From Mucilaginibacter sp. (lineage in GTDB: Bacteria > Bacteroidota > Bacteroidia > Sphingobacteriales > Sphingobacteriaceae), in the NCBI GenBank assembly GCA_028288025.1, contig JAQBOM010000006.1:19268-83267 (forward strand): a stretch of DNA of 64,000 nucleotides. Direction: 5' to 3'. Below the pieces are notes generated by a model. It saw nothing but the letters and a program-made list of their open reading frames with translations, had not been told where the DNA came from and made no database searches. The translations under genes and the position numbers were made by a program. Of the stretch, positions 46,208 through 52,908 are shown one piece after another. Position 1 is the stretch's first letter; every line of letters begins with the position of its first letter.

Positions 46208-46225
46208 GGTCGCGGGAAGTTTTTA
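46157..46225 (+). ncRNA. Structured RNA element, copy A
   Basis: Two alternative pairings share bases. P1 pairs AGGATGC (46157-46163) with GCATTCT (46183-46189). P2 pairs TTCTCGTGAC (46186-46195) with GTCGCGGGAA (46209-46218) using two G-U pairs, and is followed by GTTTTTA. P1 and P2 cannot form together. Copy B at 47004 keeps both pairings with different bases. The layout is that of a terminator with a competing hairpin, ending 73 nt before the GH25 gene. Confidence 0.5.
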
Positions 46226-46298
46226 CAATCAGCCTTGTCCGTTATTCTCATGCCGAATGAGGAAATGTTTTTATGTAATCTATTTAAAAATTTAATTT

Positions 46299-46943
46299 AT
46301 GATACGCGGAACCGACATCAGCCATTGGAATGACACTATAAATATTGCAGCATTGCCCGCAGATATTGCTTTTGTGAGCATAAAGGCAAGCCAGGGGGCC
46401 ACGGGGAAAGATCCATTTTTTCAGACCGCATACCACGCCTTAAAGCAGGAACGTCCCGAAATCATTCGTATTCCCTATCATTTTTTTGACTGGCAGGCAG
46501 ACGGGGTTGCCCAGGCTAAAAACGTCCTCAGCCGGGGTGTTGATTATACCGAACCGGGTACCGGGCCGCTCATGCTTGATCTGGAAGGGGATGGGGAAGC
46601 AGGTATATTCGTATCACAGAATAAAGCGTTATGCATTCAGCGCGTTAATGACTTTATTGCCTATATTCAGGCGAATTGCGGCAGGCCAGAATTGTTTATT
46701 TACAGCTTTGACAATTTCATTAAACAAAACCTTGGCGGTCATACATGGCCGGGTACTATTTTTTGGGTTTCAAGCTTTCAAAGTACACCGCCGCCCTTTT
46801 TGCCAGGATGGCCTTATAAGATGTGGCAGTACAGTCAATTTGGACAATTAGACGGAACGGTAACCGGCGGCAATTATGATCTCGATCAATGGATGAGTAC
46901 GCAGCACGAACTTAATACCCTCGCAAATATTCTGGCAACCTAA
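46299..46943 (+). CDS. GH25 lysozyme-like muramidase
   Basis: Peptidoglycan-cutting enzyme of the GH25 (Chalaropsis) family, 214 residues. Catalytic residues are in place: Asp6 in RGTDISHW, then Asp94 and Glu96 in LMLDLEGDG; VSIKASQG and a C-terminal WQYSQFGQLDG with YDLDQW complete the barrel. No signal peptide is visible, so it is cytosolic, released by another route, or depends on a holin-like partner not found here. No phage genes flank it. It sits between the two copies of the structured RNA element. Confidence 0.88.
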   Translation: MIRGTDISHWNDTINIAALPADIAFVSIKASQGATGKDPFFQTAYHALKQERPEIIRIPYHFFDWQADGVAQAKNVLSRGVDYTEPGTGPLMLDLEGDGEAGIFVSQNKALCIQRVNDFIAYIQANCGRPELFIYSFDNFIKQNLGGHTWPGTIFWVSSFQSTPPPFLPGWPYKMWQYSQFGQLDGTVTGGNYDLDQWMSTQHELNTLANILAT

Positions 46944-47003
46944 AACGATAGAAATCAAGCCTAACTTAAAGACAGAGACAAAGGATCTCGTATCCATGCA
47001 GTG

Positions 47004-47075
47004 AGAATGCAGCGCATGGTCAAAGACGTTGCGTTCTCGTGACTTCGAACATACTTATGTCACGAGAAGTCTTTT
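47004..47075 (+). ncRNA. Structured RNA element, copy B
   Basis: P1 pairs AGAATGC (47004-47010) with GCGTTCT (47031-47037). P2 pairs TTCTCGTGAC (47034-47043) with GTCACGAGAA (47059-47068) perfectly and is followed by GTCTTTTA. Compared with copy A, the pairs changed G-U to A-U and U-A to U-G in P1, and G-U to A-U or G-C-type pairs in P2, without losing pairing. It lies 60 bp after the GH25 gene and has no coding copy of the peptide around it. Confidence 0.5.
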
Positions 47076-47232
47076 ATCGATGGAAGAGATCAAACTGGAA
47101 CAGGATGTAATTCAACCCTAAGCGGCTGTGGCGCGGCAGCCGTGCAACGATCTACTTCGGCAACCGGCGGCAGGGAAACAAGGCCTGTAAATGCCTACGT
47201 ATATTATATCATTAAACTATAAAAAATATAAA

Positions 47233-47260
47233 GCCGCCGTCGTCACTACACGACGGCGGC
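47233..47260. terminator. Strong 11-bp hairpin
   Basis: Positions 47233-47243 and 47250-47260 are perfect complements rich in GC, loop CACTAC. On the minus strand it is followed by U/A-rich sequence. It lies 78 nt after the stop of the minus-strand gene at 47338 and also closes the GH25 region from the other side. Confidence 0.8.
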
Positions 47261-47337
47261 TGTTTCTGTTCATACTTGCAATTTTCTCACGATACGGCTT
47301 TCGCATTTGAAAAAGTCGCCGGCTTATCTACCCCTAG

Positions 47338-47649
47338 TTATCCCCAAAAACCTTCCGTAGAGGCCACCAGCACGGGCAGCTCCAGTTTTGGTTCTGCTTC
47401 CGGCTTACTGGCAGATAGCTCGGCAGCGAACTTTTTAAAAGACTCAAGCCTGGTCAAAAATTCATGTGCCACCTCGTTTTCAAATTGGTCGAAGTGCATA
47501 AAGGTTTTACCGTCAGGTAGCATGTAAGCGCTGTATTTGATGCCAGGGTGGTTAAGCTCCCGTAATTCCTTTACTATCCGGCTGATGTTTTCCTTGTTCA
47601 CAGCCGCAAATTCCGGCCTTGTGGTGTATTGAACCCTGACGATCTTCAT
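47338..47649 (-). CDS. Dimeric alpha-beta barrel (ABM-like) small protein
   Basis: Cytosolic protein of 103 residues. It starts MKIVRVQYTTRPEFAAVNKE, has LPDGKTFMHFDQFENE in the middle and a helical end with FKKFAAELSASKPEAEPK. The strand-helix pattern resembles small ferredoxin-like antibiotic-biosynthesis-monooxygenase/Dabb proteins. No catalytic residue can be assigned. It is alone on the minus strand and divergent from peptide gene 2; the 145-bp gap holds the peptide promoter. Confidence 0.7.
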   Translation of the reverse strand: MKIVRVQYTTRPEFAAVNKENISRIVKELRELNHPGIKYSAYMLPDGKTFMHFDQFENEVAHEFLTRLESFKKFAAELSASKPEAEPKLELPVLVASTEGFWG

Positions 47650-47702
47650 ATGAATAATTTTTTTTAAATATAATAAACCAATTTATTTCGCTTGTGTCCA
47701 TC

Positions 47703-47770
47703 CCGTAAAAACACTATCTAAAATACCGTGAAAACACGGTATAATATGCCCGCGCAGGGCTTTATTTTTA
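47703..47770 (+). promoter_or_regulatory. Conserved upstream region of small peptide gene 2
   Basis: CCGTAAAAACAC (47703-47714), the palindrome ACCGTGAAAACACGGT (47725-47740), GCCC (47748-47751) pairing with GGGC (47757-47760), and TATTTTTA (47763-47770). Order and spacing match the region before peptide gene 1. The loop between GCCC and GGGC differs (GCGCA versus GGCC) while the stem is kept. Confidence 0.65.
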
Positions 47771-47794
47771 CAGAAATAATTTAACTGTTCTACT

Positions 47795-47965
47795 ATGAAA
47801 AAATTACGGTCCTGGTTTGGGTTCAAAGGGTATCGCGCAAAGCTGATGCGCAAACTTGTAGCGCCAGCGGCAGTTCCGCCGGGCAGGAAAACCCTGGCCC
47901 GGAGAAAATACAGCCGGACCGCGGGCAATTTGTCTGTTTATAATACCAACCAATTATTTTTATAA
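47795..47965 (+). CDS. Small basic peptide 2, MKKxxSWFGF family
   Basis: Unrecognised peptide of 56 residues, beginning MKKLRSWFGFKGYRAKLMRK and continuing with a Pro/Ala segment (LVAPAAVPPGRK) and a very basic part (TLARRKYSRTAGN). It is strongly cationic, with an aromatic-rich start, but has no hydrophobic helix or cleavable leader that I can see. Its relation to peptide 1 rests on the shared first ten residues and the nearly identical upstream DNA. It could be an antimicrobial or signalling peptide, or a leader peptide. Function unknown. Confidence 0.6.
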   Translation: MKKLRSWFGFKGYRAKLMRKLVAPAAVPPGRKTLARRKYSRTAGNLSVYNTNQLFL

Positions 47966-48343
47966 TAGCAGGTACAAAAAATATACCCCGCTGCCCGAAG
48001 ACGGCTGCGCGATACCTTCTTGTTTTAGTTAATAGTTAGCAATTGGCAGTTTGCCGGGTTAGTATAATGTTAATTGAGATGAACTGCGCCTAAAGCCCAT
48101 AGGCGTATATACAAGCCCGACCGTCCCGATAATCATCGGGACGGTAACAGCCAAACACCTAACGCAGTTTCTTTCCGGCTAAGAAAACCCTTCGTTTCAC
48201 ATAGAAAGACAAATCACTTTTTTCAGCGTGCTGACTTCCGATCTCGCCTAACTTTCAGACTTACAGACTTTCGCGGCTTACACCATTTTAACCAATATGT
48301 AAACAATTTGCAAACAAATGCTGTTTAATCAAAAAAAGCAACA
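47966..48343. other. 378-bp gap with hairpin and word repeats
   Basis: No gene is visible. It contains the REP-like hairpin at 48121-48144, one GGCAGTTTG word (about 48044) as in the 3184 block, and GACTTTCAGACTTACAGAC-type repeats (48251-48273). The PAP2 promoter should lie at the right end, but no clear TAnnTTTG box was found. Confidence 0.55.
48121..48144. repeat. CCGTCCCGAT inverted repeat
   Basis: CCGTCCCGAT (48121-48130) and ATCGGGACGG (48135-48144) are perfect complements around AATC. This kind of CCCGAT/ATCGGG hairpin is a frequent dispersed repeat in Bacteroidota (from memory); here it may end transcription of peptide gene 2. Confidence 0.8.
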
Positions 48344-49135
48344 TTGAAAAAGCTTGTATTCACATTGTTAACAATACTGGCGCTTGAAGCAAACGCCCAG
48401 GTTAGAGACACAGCTAAAAATAAAACTGCGGACAGTATAAAAAAAGACCTTTTAACCGCCCCCGACACGGTGAAGCAGCTGCACAGCAAACCAGGGTCGA
48501 TTATTGTACCGGTGGTGCTGGTCGGTTATGGCGTGGCATCGTTCGTGGTGCATCCTTTACGACGTTTCGATTATTACGTCAGAGACCGCATAGAACGCAG
48601 TGACCCCAATTATCAATCAAAAATGGCCGACTATCTACAGATAGCTCCCATTGTTTTGGTATATGGTTTAAACCTGGCAGGCGACCACGGCAAAAACCGG
48701 TTTGTCGACCGTACTGCCCTACTGGCGTTATCCGCGGGCATTTTAACCATTGCCGACGGCTCCAAATACCTGGCGCGCCGCGTTCGCCCTTACGGCACCG
48801 ACCCGCTTTCCTTCCCATCAGGTCACACGGGTGCGGCCTTCATGGCTGCCGAATACCTGGCGCAGGAGTTTGGCGATAAATCACCGTGGTATGGCGTATT
48901 GGGCTACACCATGGCTTCAACTACGGGCGTTTTGAGGCTATATGGCAAGGCTCATTGGTTTAGCGACTGCGTAGCCGGTGCCGGTATCGGTATGCTTTCA
49001 ACAAAGGCGGCCTACTGGCTTTACCCGCATATCCGCAATGCACTAACACATAAAGACAAACACGGCAGAACAACCATGTTAATGCCTACCTACCAGGAGG
49101 GCACACCCGGACTATCATTCGCGATGCAGTTGTAA
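48344..49135 (+). CDS. PAP2-family phosphatase
   Basis: Exported or membrane-bound lipid phosphatase of 263 residues. The start is TTG at 48344, which gives the signal peptide MKKLVFTLLTILALEANAQ; no in-frame ATG lies nearby. The three PAP2 motifs are seen as KYLARRVRPYG, PSGHTGAAF and GVLRLYGKAHWFSDCVAG, with the catalytic His residues. It has several hydrophobic helices. The family removes phosphate from undecaprenyl pyrophosphate, phosphatidate or lipid A. It is convergent with the VIT-like gene. Confidence 0.9.
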   Translation: MKKLVFTLLTILALEANAQVRDTAKNKTADSIKKDLLTAPDTVKQLHSKPGSIIVPVVLVGYGVASFVVHPLRRFDYYVRDRIERSDPNYQSKMADYLQIAPIVLVYGLNLAGDHGKNRFVDRTALLALSAGILTIADGSKYLARRVRPYGTDPLSFPSGHTGAAFMAAEYLAQEFGDKSPWYGVLGYTMASTTGVLRLYGKAHWFSDCVAGAGIGMLSTKAAYWLYPHIRNALTHKDKHGRTTMLMPTYQEGTPGLSFAMQL

Positions 49136-49174
49136 GGGGGAGATATTTTATAACGCCCTTACCGTCCAAAATTA

Positions 49175-49210
49175 ACTCACCCGAACATCGCTACTCTGGT
49201 CGGGGTGAGT
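49175..49210. terminator. Bidirectional terminator candidate
   Basis: ACTCACCC (49175-49182) pairs with GGGTGAGT (49203-49210) across a 20-nt loop, in the gap between the convergent PAP2 and VIT-like genes. Confidence 0.55.
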
Positions 49211-49298
49211 CAACACGCTGATGCCTTTATGCCAATGTCTTTTACAAGCAAAATGAAGAATAGAATTCGACTACAGACTAAAGACTCTTGACTTAACC

Positions 49299-49811
49299 CT
49301 AATCACCTACCCCTAGTTTCCCTAACCAAACACCAATAAAAAACACGATCCCGCCGCCTATGATCACCTGCACCACGGTTGACCACAGCGGCGATTTCAT
49401 AAATCTGAAACGGATAAGGGCGATCAGCACCAATTCAACGGCAACTACCAGGTAAGCCGTGTGTAAAGCCGTTGACAGATCTTTAATTAAAAACGGAAGA
49501 GTATGCAGCATACCGCCGATAGTAGTAGCAACACCTGTGATTATGCCCCGCACTAAAGGGCTGCCCCTGCCGGTTACTTTGCCGTCGTCGGACAGCGCTT
49601 CGGCAAGCCCCATGCTTATTCCGGCCCCAACAGAGGCCGCGAGCCCCACGAAGAAAGCTTTACTTGTTTGATGCGTAAGCCCGGCTGCGGCAAATAACGG
49701 GGCAAGTGTTGATACTGAGCCGTCCATTAAACCCAATAAAGCGGGCTGCACTTTTTGCAGTACATATTGCGCCGCTGTTTCTTTTACTGTTTGTTTATGT
49801 TTGATTGACAT
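49299..49811 (-). CDS. VIT1/CCC1-like membrane protein
   Basis: Integral membrane protein of 170 residues with about five helices. The pattern [20 protein letters not shown] (20 residues, near 25-45), the [10 protein letters not shown] segment and Gly-rich later helices resemble the vacuolar iron transporter (VIT1/CCC1) family and the membrane half of bacterial MbfA iron exporters. The N-terminal ferritin-like domain of MbfA is missing; only a 20-residue leader precedes the first helix. It is possibly a manganese or iron exporter. Confidence 0.75.
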   Translation of the reverse strand: MSIKHKQTVKETAAQYVLQKVQPALLGLMDGSVSTLAPLFAAAGLTHQTSKAFFVGLAASVGAGISMGLAEALSDDGKVTGRGSPLVRGIITGVATTIGGMLHTLPFLIKDLSTALHTAYLVVAVELVLIALIRFRFMKSPLWSTVVQVIIGGGIVFFIGVWLGKLGVGD

Positions 49812-49880
49812 AGCCTAATGACAATTAGCAGATATACATGTTTCACTTTATTCTAATTCTTATTTGAACTCATTCCAAAC

Positions 49881-49965
49881 CTTTCAACTTTCAACTTTCA
49901 ACTTTCAACTTTCAACTTTCAACTTTCAACTTTCAACTTTCAACTTTCAACTTTCAACTTTCAAC
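49881..49965. repeat. (CTTTCAA)12 perfect heptamer array
   Basis: Twelve exact head-to-tail copies of CTTTCAA (49881-49964) plus one base, in the gap between the divergent VIT-like gene and the barrel protein gene at 50034. It ends 69 bp before that ATG, so changes of copy number would move upstream sequences relative to its promoter. A 7-nt unit changes the helical phase at each step. Confidence 0.97.
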
Positions 49966-50033
49966 CTCAAACAAAAAAATCGCTTATCTGTCTACTACAA
50001 TATTTTGAACAGGTAAATTATTTATAAAAACGT

Positions 50034-50675
50034 ATGAAGATAATATTTACATTATTAATAGTATTAACGGGCATTGGGGCGTTTGCGCAAAACTCTCCGC
50101 TCTCTACTGTTTCAAAAGCATTAATACCGCCTCACGCGAAGCGTACCCATGTCGCCGGCAAGGACACGGTTATCGAATCCGATACTTCGAAGGAAACCAA
50201 AGAACCCCGTTATTATTATTTATCTGTTCTTGCGGAAGGGTTGGTAAACGCCAGGGGCGGGTTTGCGAAACGGTTTTCGCCCGGTATTGAGTTTGGGCGC
50301 ACCTACGGCATTTTCGACCTCGGCCTGGCTGTCGGCCAGGTAAGCTCGCTTAGTTCAGGGGCGGATACCACGCGTTACATCGAATTCAGGCCAACCATTA
50401 ATATTTTCTCAGCCGGCAGGTTTGCCGAGGGTCTTTGTTTAGGAGGTGGATATGTGTTTGGCGCTAAGCAGGGGTTAATGACTGAGATTTGCAACAGCAT
50501 TAATTTTAACATATCAACTGAGGTGGCTATAGCTGTAACCCAAGGCTATTATTTTTTCGATGGGACAAACAGCAGCCGTAATTCACAATATATGGGATTC
50601 ACATTAACCTATAATTTCCTCCGCCCGCATAGCGTAAACAAACAGCGAAAGAAAGCACAATTGTTAAGGCAATAA
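50034..50675 (+). CDS. Outer membrane beta-barrel-like protein
   Basis: Protein of 213 residues with signal peptide MKIIFTLLIVLTGIGAFAQ. Residues about 35-60 are charged, then alternating strands follow (YYYLSVLAEGLVNARGGFAK, TYGIFDLGLAVGQVSSLSSG, SAGRFAEGLCLGGGYVFG), ending in MGFTLTYNFL. It probably forms a small barrel in the outer membrane. I do not recognise a named family. It is preceded by the heptamer array and shares a bidirectional terminator with the porin gene. Confidence 0.7.
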   Translation: MKIIFTLLIVLTGIGAFAQNSPLSTVSKALIPPHAKRTHVAGKDTVIESDTSKETKEPRYYYLSVLAEGLVNARGGFAKRFSPGIEFGRTYGIFDLGLAVGQVSSLSSGADTTRYIEFRPTINIFSAGRFAEGLCLGGGYVFGAKQGLMTEICNSINFNISTEVAIAVTQGYYFFDGTNSSRNSQYMGFTLTYNFLRPHSVNKQRKKAQLLRQ

Positions 50676-50699
50676 ACCGCGCCGGACAAATAGAAAAAA

Positions 50700-50720
50700 G
50701 GCCCCGGTTTAGCCAGGGCC
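50700..50720. terminator. Bidirectional terminator
   Basis: GGCCC (50700-50704) and GGGCC (50716-50720) form the stem with two further inner pairs. An A-run precedes and a T-rich stretch follows, so it works on both strands between the convergent barrel and porin genes. Confidence 0.75.
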
Positions 50721-50727
50721 TTCTTCA

Positions 50728-50745
50728 TAAGAACAATTGTTCTTA
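50728..50745. repeat. Perfect 18-bp palindrome TAAGAACAATTGTTCTTA
   Basis: The palindrome has no loop and includes the porin stop codon (50743-50745). It lies 8 bp beyond the terminator stem. It could be a protein-binding site or part of the transcription end; the sequence alone does not decide. Confidence 0.8.
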
Positions 50746-52110
50746 GAAACCTATTGATGCTTCGAGCACCATTCCTTTAAATTGACCACCGTTAAGAATA
50801 TTATTGGTTGGGTAATTCAAATATTCCTGGGTTACATATTCGGCCTTCATCATAATATTTTTTGTTAAAAACCACCCTAACGAACCGGCTTCACGGTTAA
50901 CGGTAACATTTCCTGTAACACCAGCCAGTGCTGCGGTTACTGTGTTGTACCGGAAGCCAACCCAAAAGTTCTCCTTGCCTTGCGGGAACCTATAAATCAG
51001 GTCGGCGGCATATTGGGTAGCCTCGCGGGTTGTTTTTTCGGCAATGTTCCGGCCATGGGCATTTTCAATGGTGCCAAAAAATTCAAGCCCGCGGTATTTC
51101 AGCAGCAGGTTGCCCATGTAAGTATGCACCTCTTCGCTAAACCCTGGGTTTAAACGCCCCGAAAACGGGCTGTAGTCAACAGCATTACTAAGCGCGGTGC
51201 CGTTTGCTATGGCCTGGTTTTCCATTACATTAAAATAATGCGACCCGGTACGGTCTCCCCCGAAAAGGGTGTTGCTATTGCCGCTGCTGAGGGTATAGAA
51301 CGATCCGGTCATTCTTAACCTGAAATCAGGTGTAAGCTGCTTGTCGAATCCTATTTTCCCTAAAAAGGCAGGATTATATTTATTAACCTGGTGTGTAGCC
51401 GAGTCGATTTTAACAGGTGCTATAACGGTTTCGTTAAGCATACCATTGGTTATCCCACCCATCAAAAACAAACCGCAATTATGGTGATAATAAAATTGAG
51501 CGCCCAGCTCTGTCGCGAACTCGTCCATGATATAGTTTTCAACGAACGGGTTGTAAATGGTATTGCCGCCATCGCTTCTCCTGAAATGCTGATCACCATA
51601 GTCAACATCGTTCTGGCCGATCTTGATCGTAACGCTTTTCATAATATTATCAACGAGAGCGCTATGCAGGAAGGTCAGCTTATCAAACTGGATGTACCCG
51701 CCTTTTACCCACGTTTCTTCATGGTGCCTTGATGCCAGGTACGAGGTAATGTTCATCCGGATACCGTCGGCAAGCTGAACATCCACGTTCAGGTTGGCCA
51801 TGGGCAGCGTGAACCCGTTGGTAAGCGGGATCAGGCTGTTTACATTACCGGTAAAGCCCGTTTTTGTAAGCGGCAACGCTGTGTTTTGATCCTTTAATGT
51901 TTGAAAGCTCAGTTCAAAGTTTCCGCCAACCTTCACTTTAAGGCCTGTAAACGGAACGGTATCTTTTTTAGATGTTTCAAAAACGTTTATCCCCAGCTTG
52001 CTGTTCGGGCGAAAGAATTGTATCATCTCCTGTGCGTTTGCCGCGATCGGTACAAAACTGAGCCCGGCGATTGCAAATGAGCCTAATATGGTAAAAAGTT
52101 TATTTTTCAT
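50743..52110 (-). CDS. Outer membrane porin-like protein
   Basis: Protein of 455 residues with a signal peptide (cleaved near AANAQ) and a long series of amphipathic strands typical of a 16-18-strand porin (GIRMNITSYLASRHHEETWV, VTIKIGQNDVDYGDQHFRRS). It ends in the strand MVLEASIGF with terminal Phe. It resembles OprP/DcaP-type porins loosely; the substrate is unknown. It lies 11 bp behind a yceI gene and is co-transcribed with it from a promoter with an FNR-like site. Confidence 0.8.
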   Translation of the reverse strand: MKNKLFTILGSFAIAGLSFVPIAANAQEMIQFFRPNSKLGINVFETSKKDTVPFTGLKVKVGGNFELSFQTLKDQNTALPLTKTGFTGNVNSLIPLTNGFTLPMANLNVDVQLADGIRMNITSYLASRHHEETWVKGGYIQFDKLTFLHSALVDNIMKSVTIKIGQNDVDYGDQHFRRSDGGNTIYNPFVENYIMDEFATELGAQFYYHHNCGLFLMGGITNGMLNETVIAPVKIDSATHQVNKYNPAFLGKIGFDKQLTPDFRLRMTGSFYTLSSGNSNTLFGGDRTGSHYFNVMENQAIANGTALSNAVDYSPFSGRLNPGFSEEVHTYMGNLLLKYRGLEFFGTIENAHGRNIAEKTTREATQYAADLIYRFPQGKENFWVGFRYNTVTAALAGVTGNVTVNREAGSLGWFLTKNIMMKAEYVTQEYLNYPTNNILNGGQFKGMVLEASIGF

Positions 52111-52121
52111 GGTGATTTGTG

Positions 52122-52757
52122 TTAGTTTGTTTGCGTTAAAAGCTGGTTGTTTTTATAAACCAGGTTAAATTGGATAGTCAGGTCATTTTTCACCTTCATC
52201 GCGCCCAGCATAAAGCTTGGCGGATCGATGTTAAAGTCGGTTAATTTTATTTTTTGCGAACCGCTGCAGCTGATCGAATTGTCTGGATTAACAATAGCGC
52301 TTACCGTCATGATGATGGTTTGTATCGCCCCGGCTATCTTCAGGTCGCCCGTTGTTTTGATTGAATACTTATTTTTTTGCACTGTGGTAACGACAGCCCG
52401 GGTTAGCTTATAAGTGATCTTCGGATATTGGTCGGCCCTTATTGTTTTATAGGTGCGGTTATCCATTGATTCATGGTCACTTTTCAGGCTTTTGGCATCC
52501 AGTGAAAAGCTAAATCCAAGCAGTGAGCGAAGATTTCCACCTTCGAAAGTAAACTCTCCGTGACTGTCCATCGCAGTGGAGGTCATGGTCCAGTCGTGCA
52601 CATTGGATGAACCCAGCACAATGATGTTAACATCCTTACCGGAGGACAACTTATAGCTGTTTTGTGCCGTTAACGAACGGGGCATTAAGCCCTGGATAAT
52701 TACAGCGAGGATAACAGCCAGGCATGTAATTCGTGATCTTAAGTTTTTCATTTTCAT
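52122..52757 (-). CDS. YceI family periplasmic protein (first copy)
   Basis: Secreted protein of 211 residues with a signal peptide ending near LTAQ. It has the lipocalin-like YceI fold pattern: NVHDWTMTSTAMDSHGEF, then FSLDAKSLKSDHESMDNR, KYPKITYKL-like DQYPKITYKL, and a C-terminal INPPSFMLG-type segment (FNIDPPSFMLGAMKVKNDLT). The family binds isoprenoid-type amphiphiles and is often stress-induced. It is the first gene of the operon with the porin. A perfect TACTTTTG box and an FNR-like site stand upstream. A second YceI is at 56661. Confidence 0.88.
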   Translation of the reverse strand: MKMKNLRSRITCLAVILAVIIQGLMPRSLTAQNSYKLSSGKDVNIIVLGSSNVHDWTMTSTAMDSHGEFTFEGGNLRSLLGFSFSLDAKSLKSDHESMDNRTYKTIRADQYPKITYKLTRAVVTTVQKNKYSIKTTGDLKIAGAIQTIIMTVSAIVNPDNSISCSGSQKIKLTDFNIDPPSFMLGAMKVKNDLTIQFNLVYKNNQLLTQTN

Positions 52758-52774
52758 TTGGTTTTATGTTTGAC

Positions 52775-52782
52775 CAAAAGTA
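52775..52782 (-). promoter_or_regulatory. yceI-porin promoter, -7 box TACTTTTG
   Basis: On the minus strand 52782-52775 reads TACTTTTG, a full TAnnTTTG match, giving a leader of about 10-15 nt. The centre of the FNR-like site lies 55 bp upstream, the same distance as at the adh promoter (54 bp). Confidence 0.6.
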
Positions 52783-52826
52783 GACCGCGCAGCGCCGGCG
52801 GGAAATGACGGAGATTAGGTGGATAA

Positions 52827-52840
52827 GTGATATACATCAA
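52827..52840. promoter_or_regulatory. FNR/CRP-like site GTGAT-ATAC-ATCAA
   Basis: GTGATATACATCAA contains the perfect half-sites TGAT and ATCA four bases apart (nine of ten bases of TTGAT-N4-ATCAA). It lies in the divergent gap between yceI-porin and the FixL-like kinase, about 75 bp from either start codon, so it may control both. The neighbouring REC-CRP protein is the obvious candidate to bind. Confidence 0.6.
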
Positions 52841-52908
52841 TGCACCTTTTGTCTGTTGACCGGTTAATAAATGTGCCTTTGTGGATTATTTTTATTAGCT
52901 TACGAAAT

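Larger units (their letters stand above)
46944..47337. other. 394-bp gap with RNA element copy B and terminator
   Basis: No gene is supported. It holds copy B of the RNA element (47004-47075), a small hairpin CGGCTG/CAGCCG (about 47125-47144), an AT-rich stretch and the strong hairpin at 47233-47260. A 13-codon frame starts at 47081 but has no further support. Confidence 0.55.

Noticed and set aside
46061..47965. Phage lysis cassette or prophage remnant
   Set aside because: A GH25 lysozyme is present, but no holin, tail, capsid, integrase or attachment repeats are visible, and the small peptides lack membrane helices.
49881..49965. Regular short repeat array as a CRISPR
   Set aside because: The units are 7 bp in direct contact, with no spacers and no cas genes in the window; it is a simple tandem repeat.
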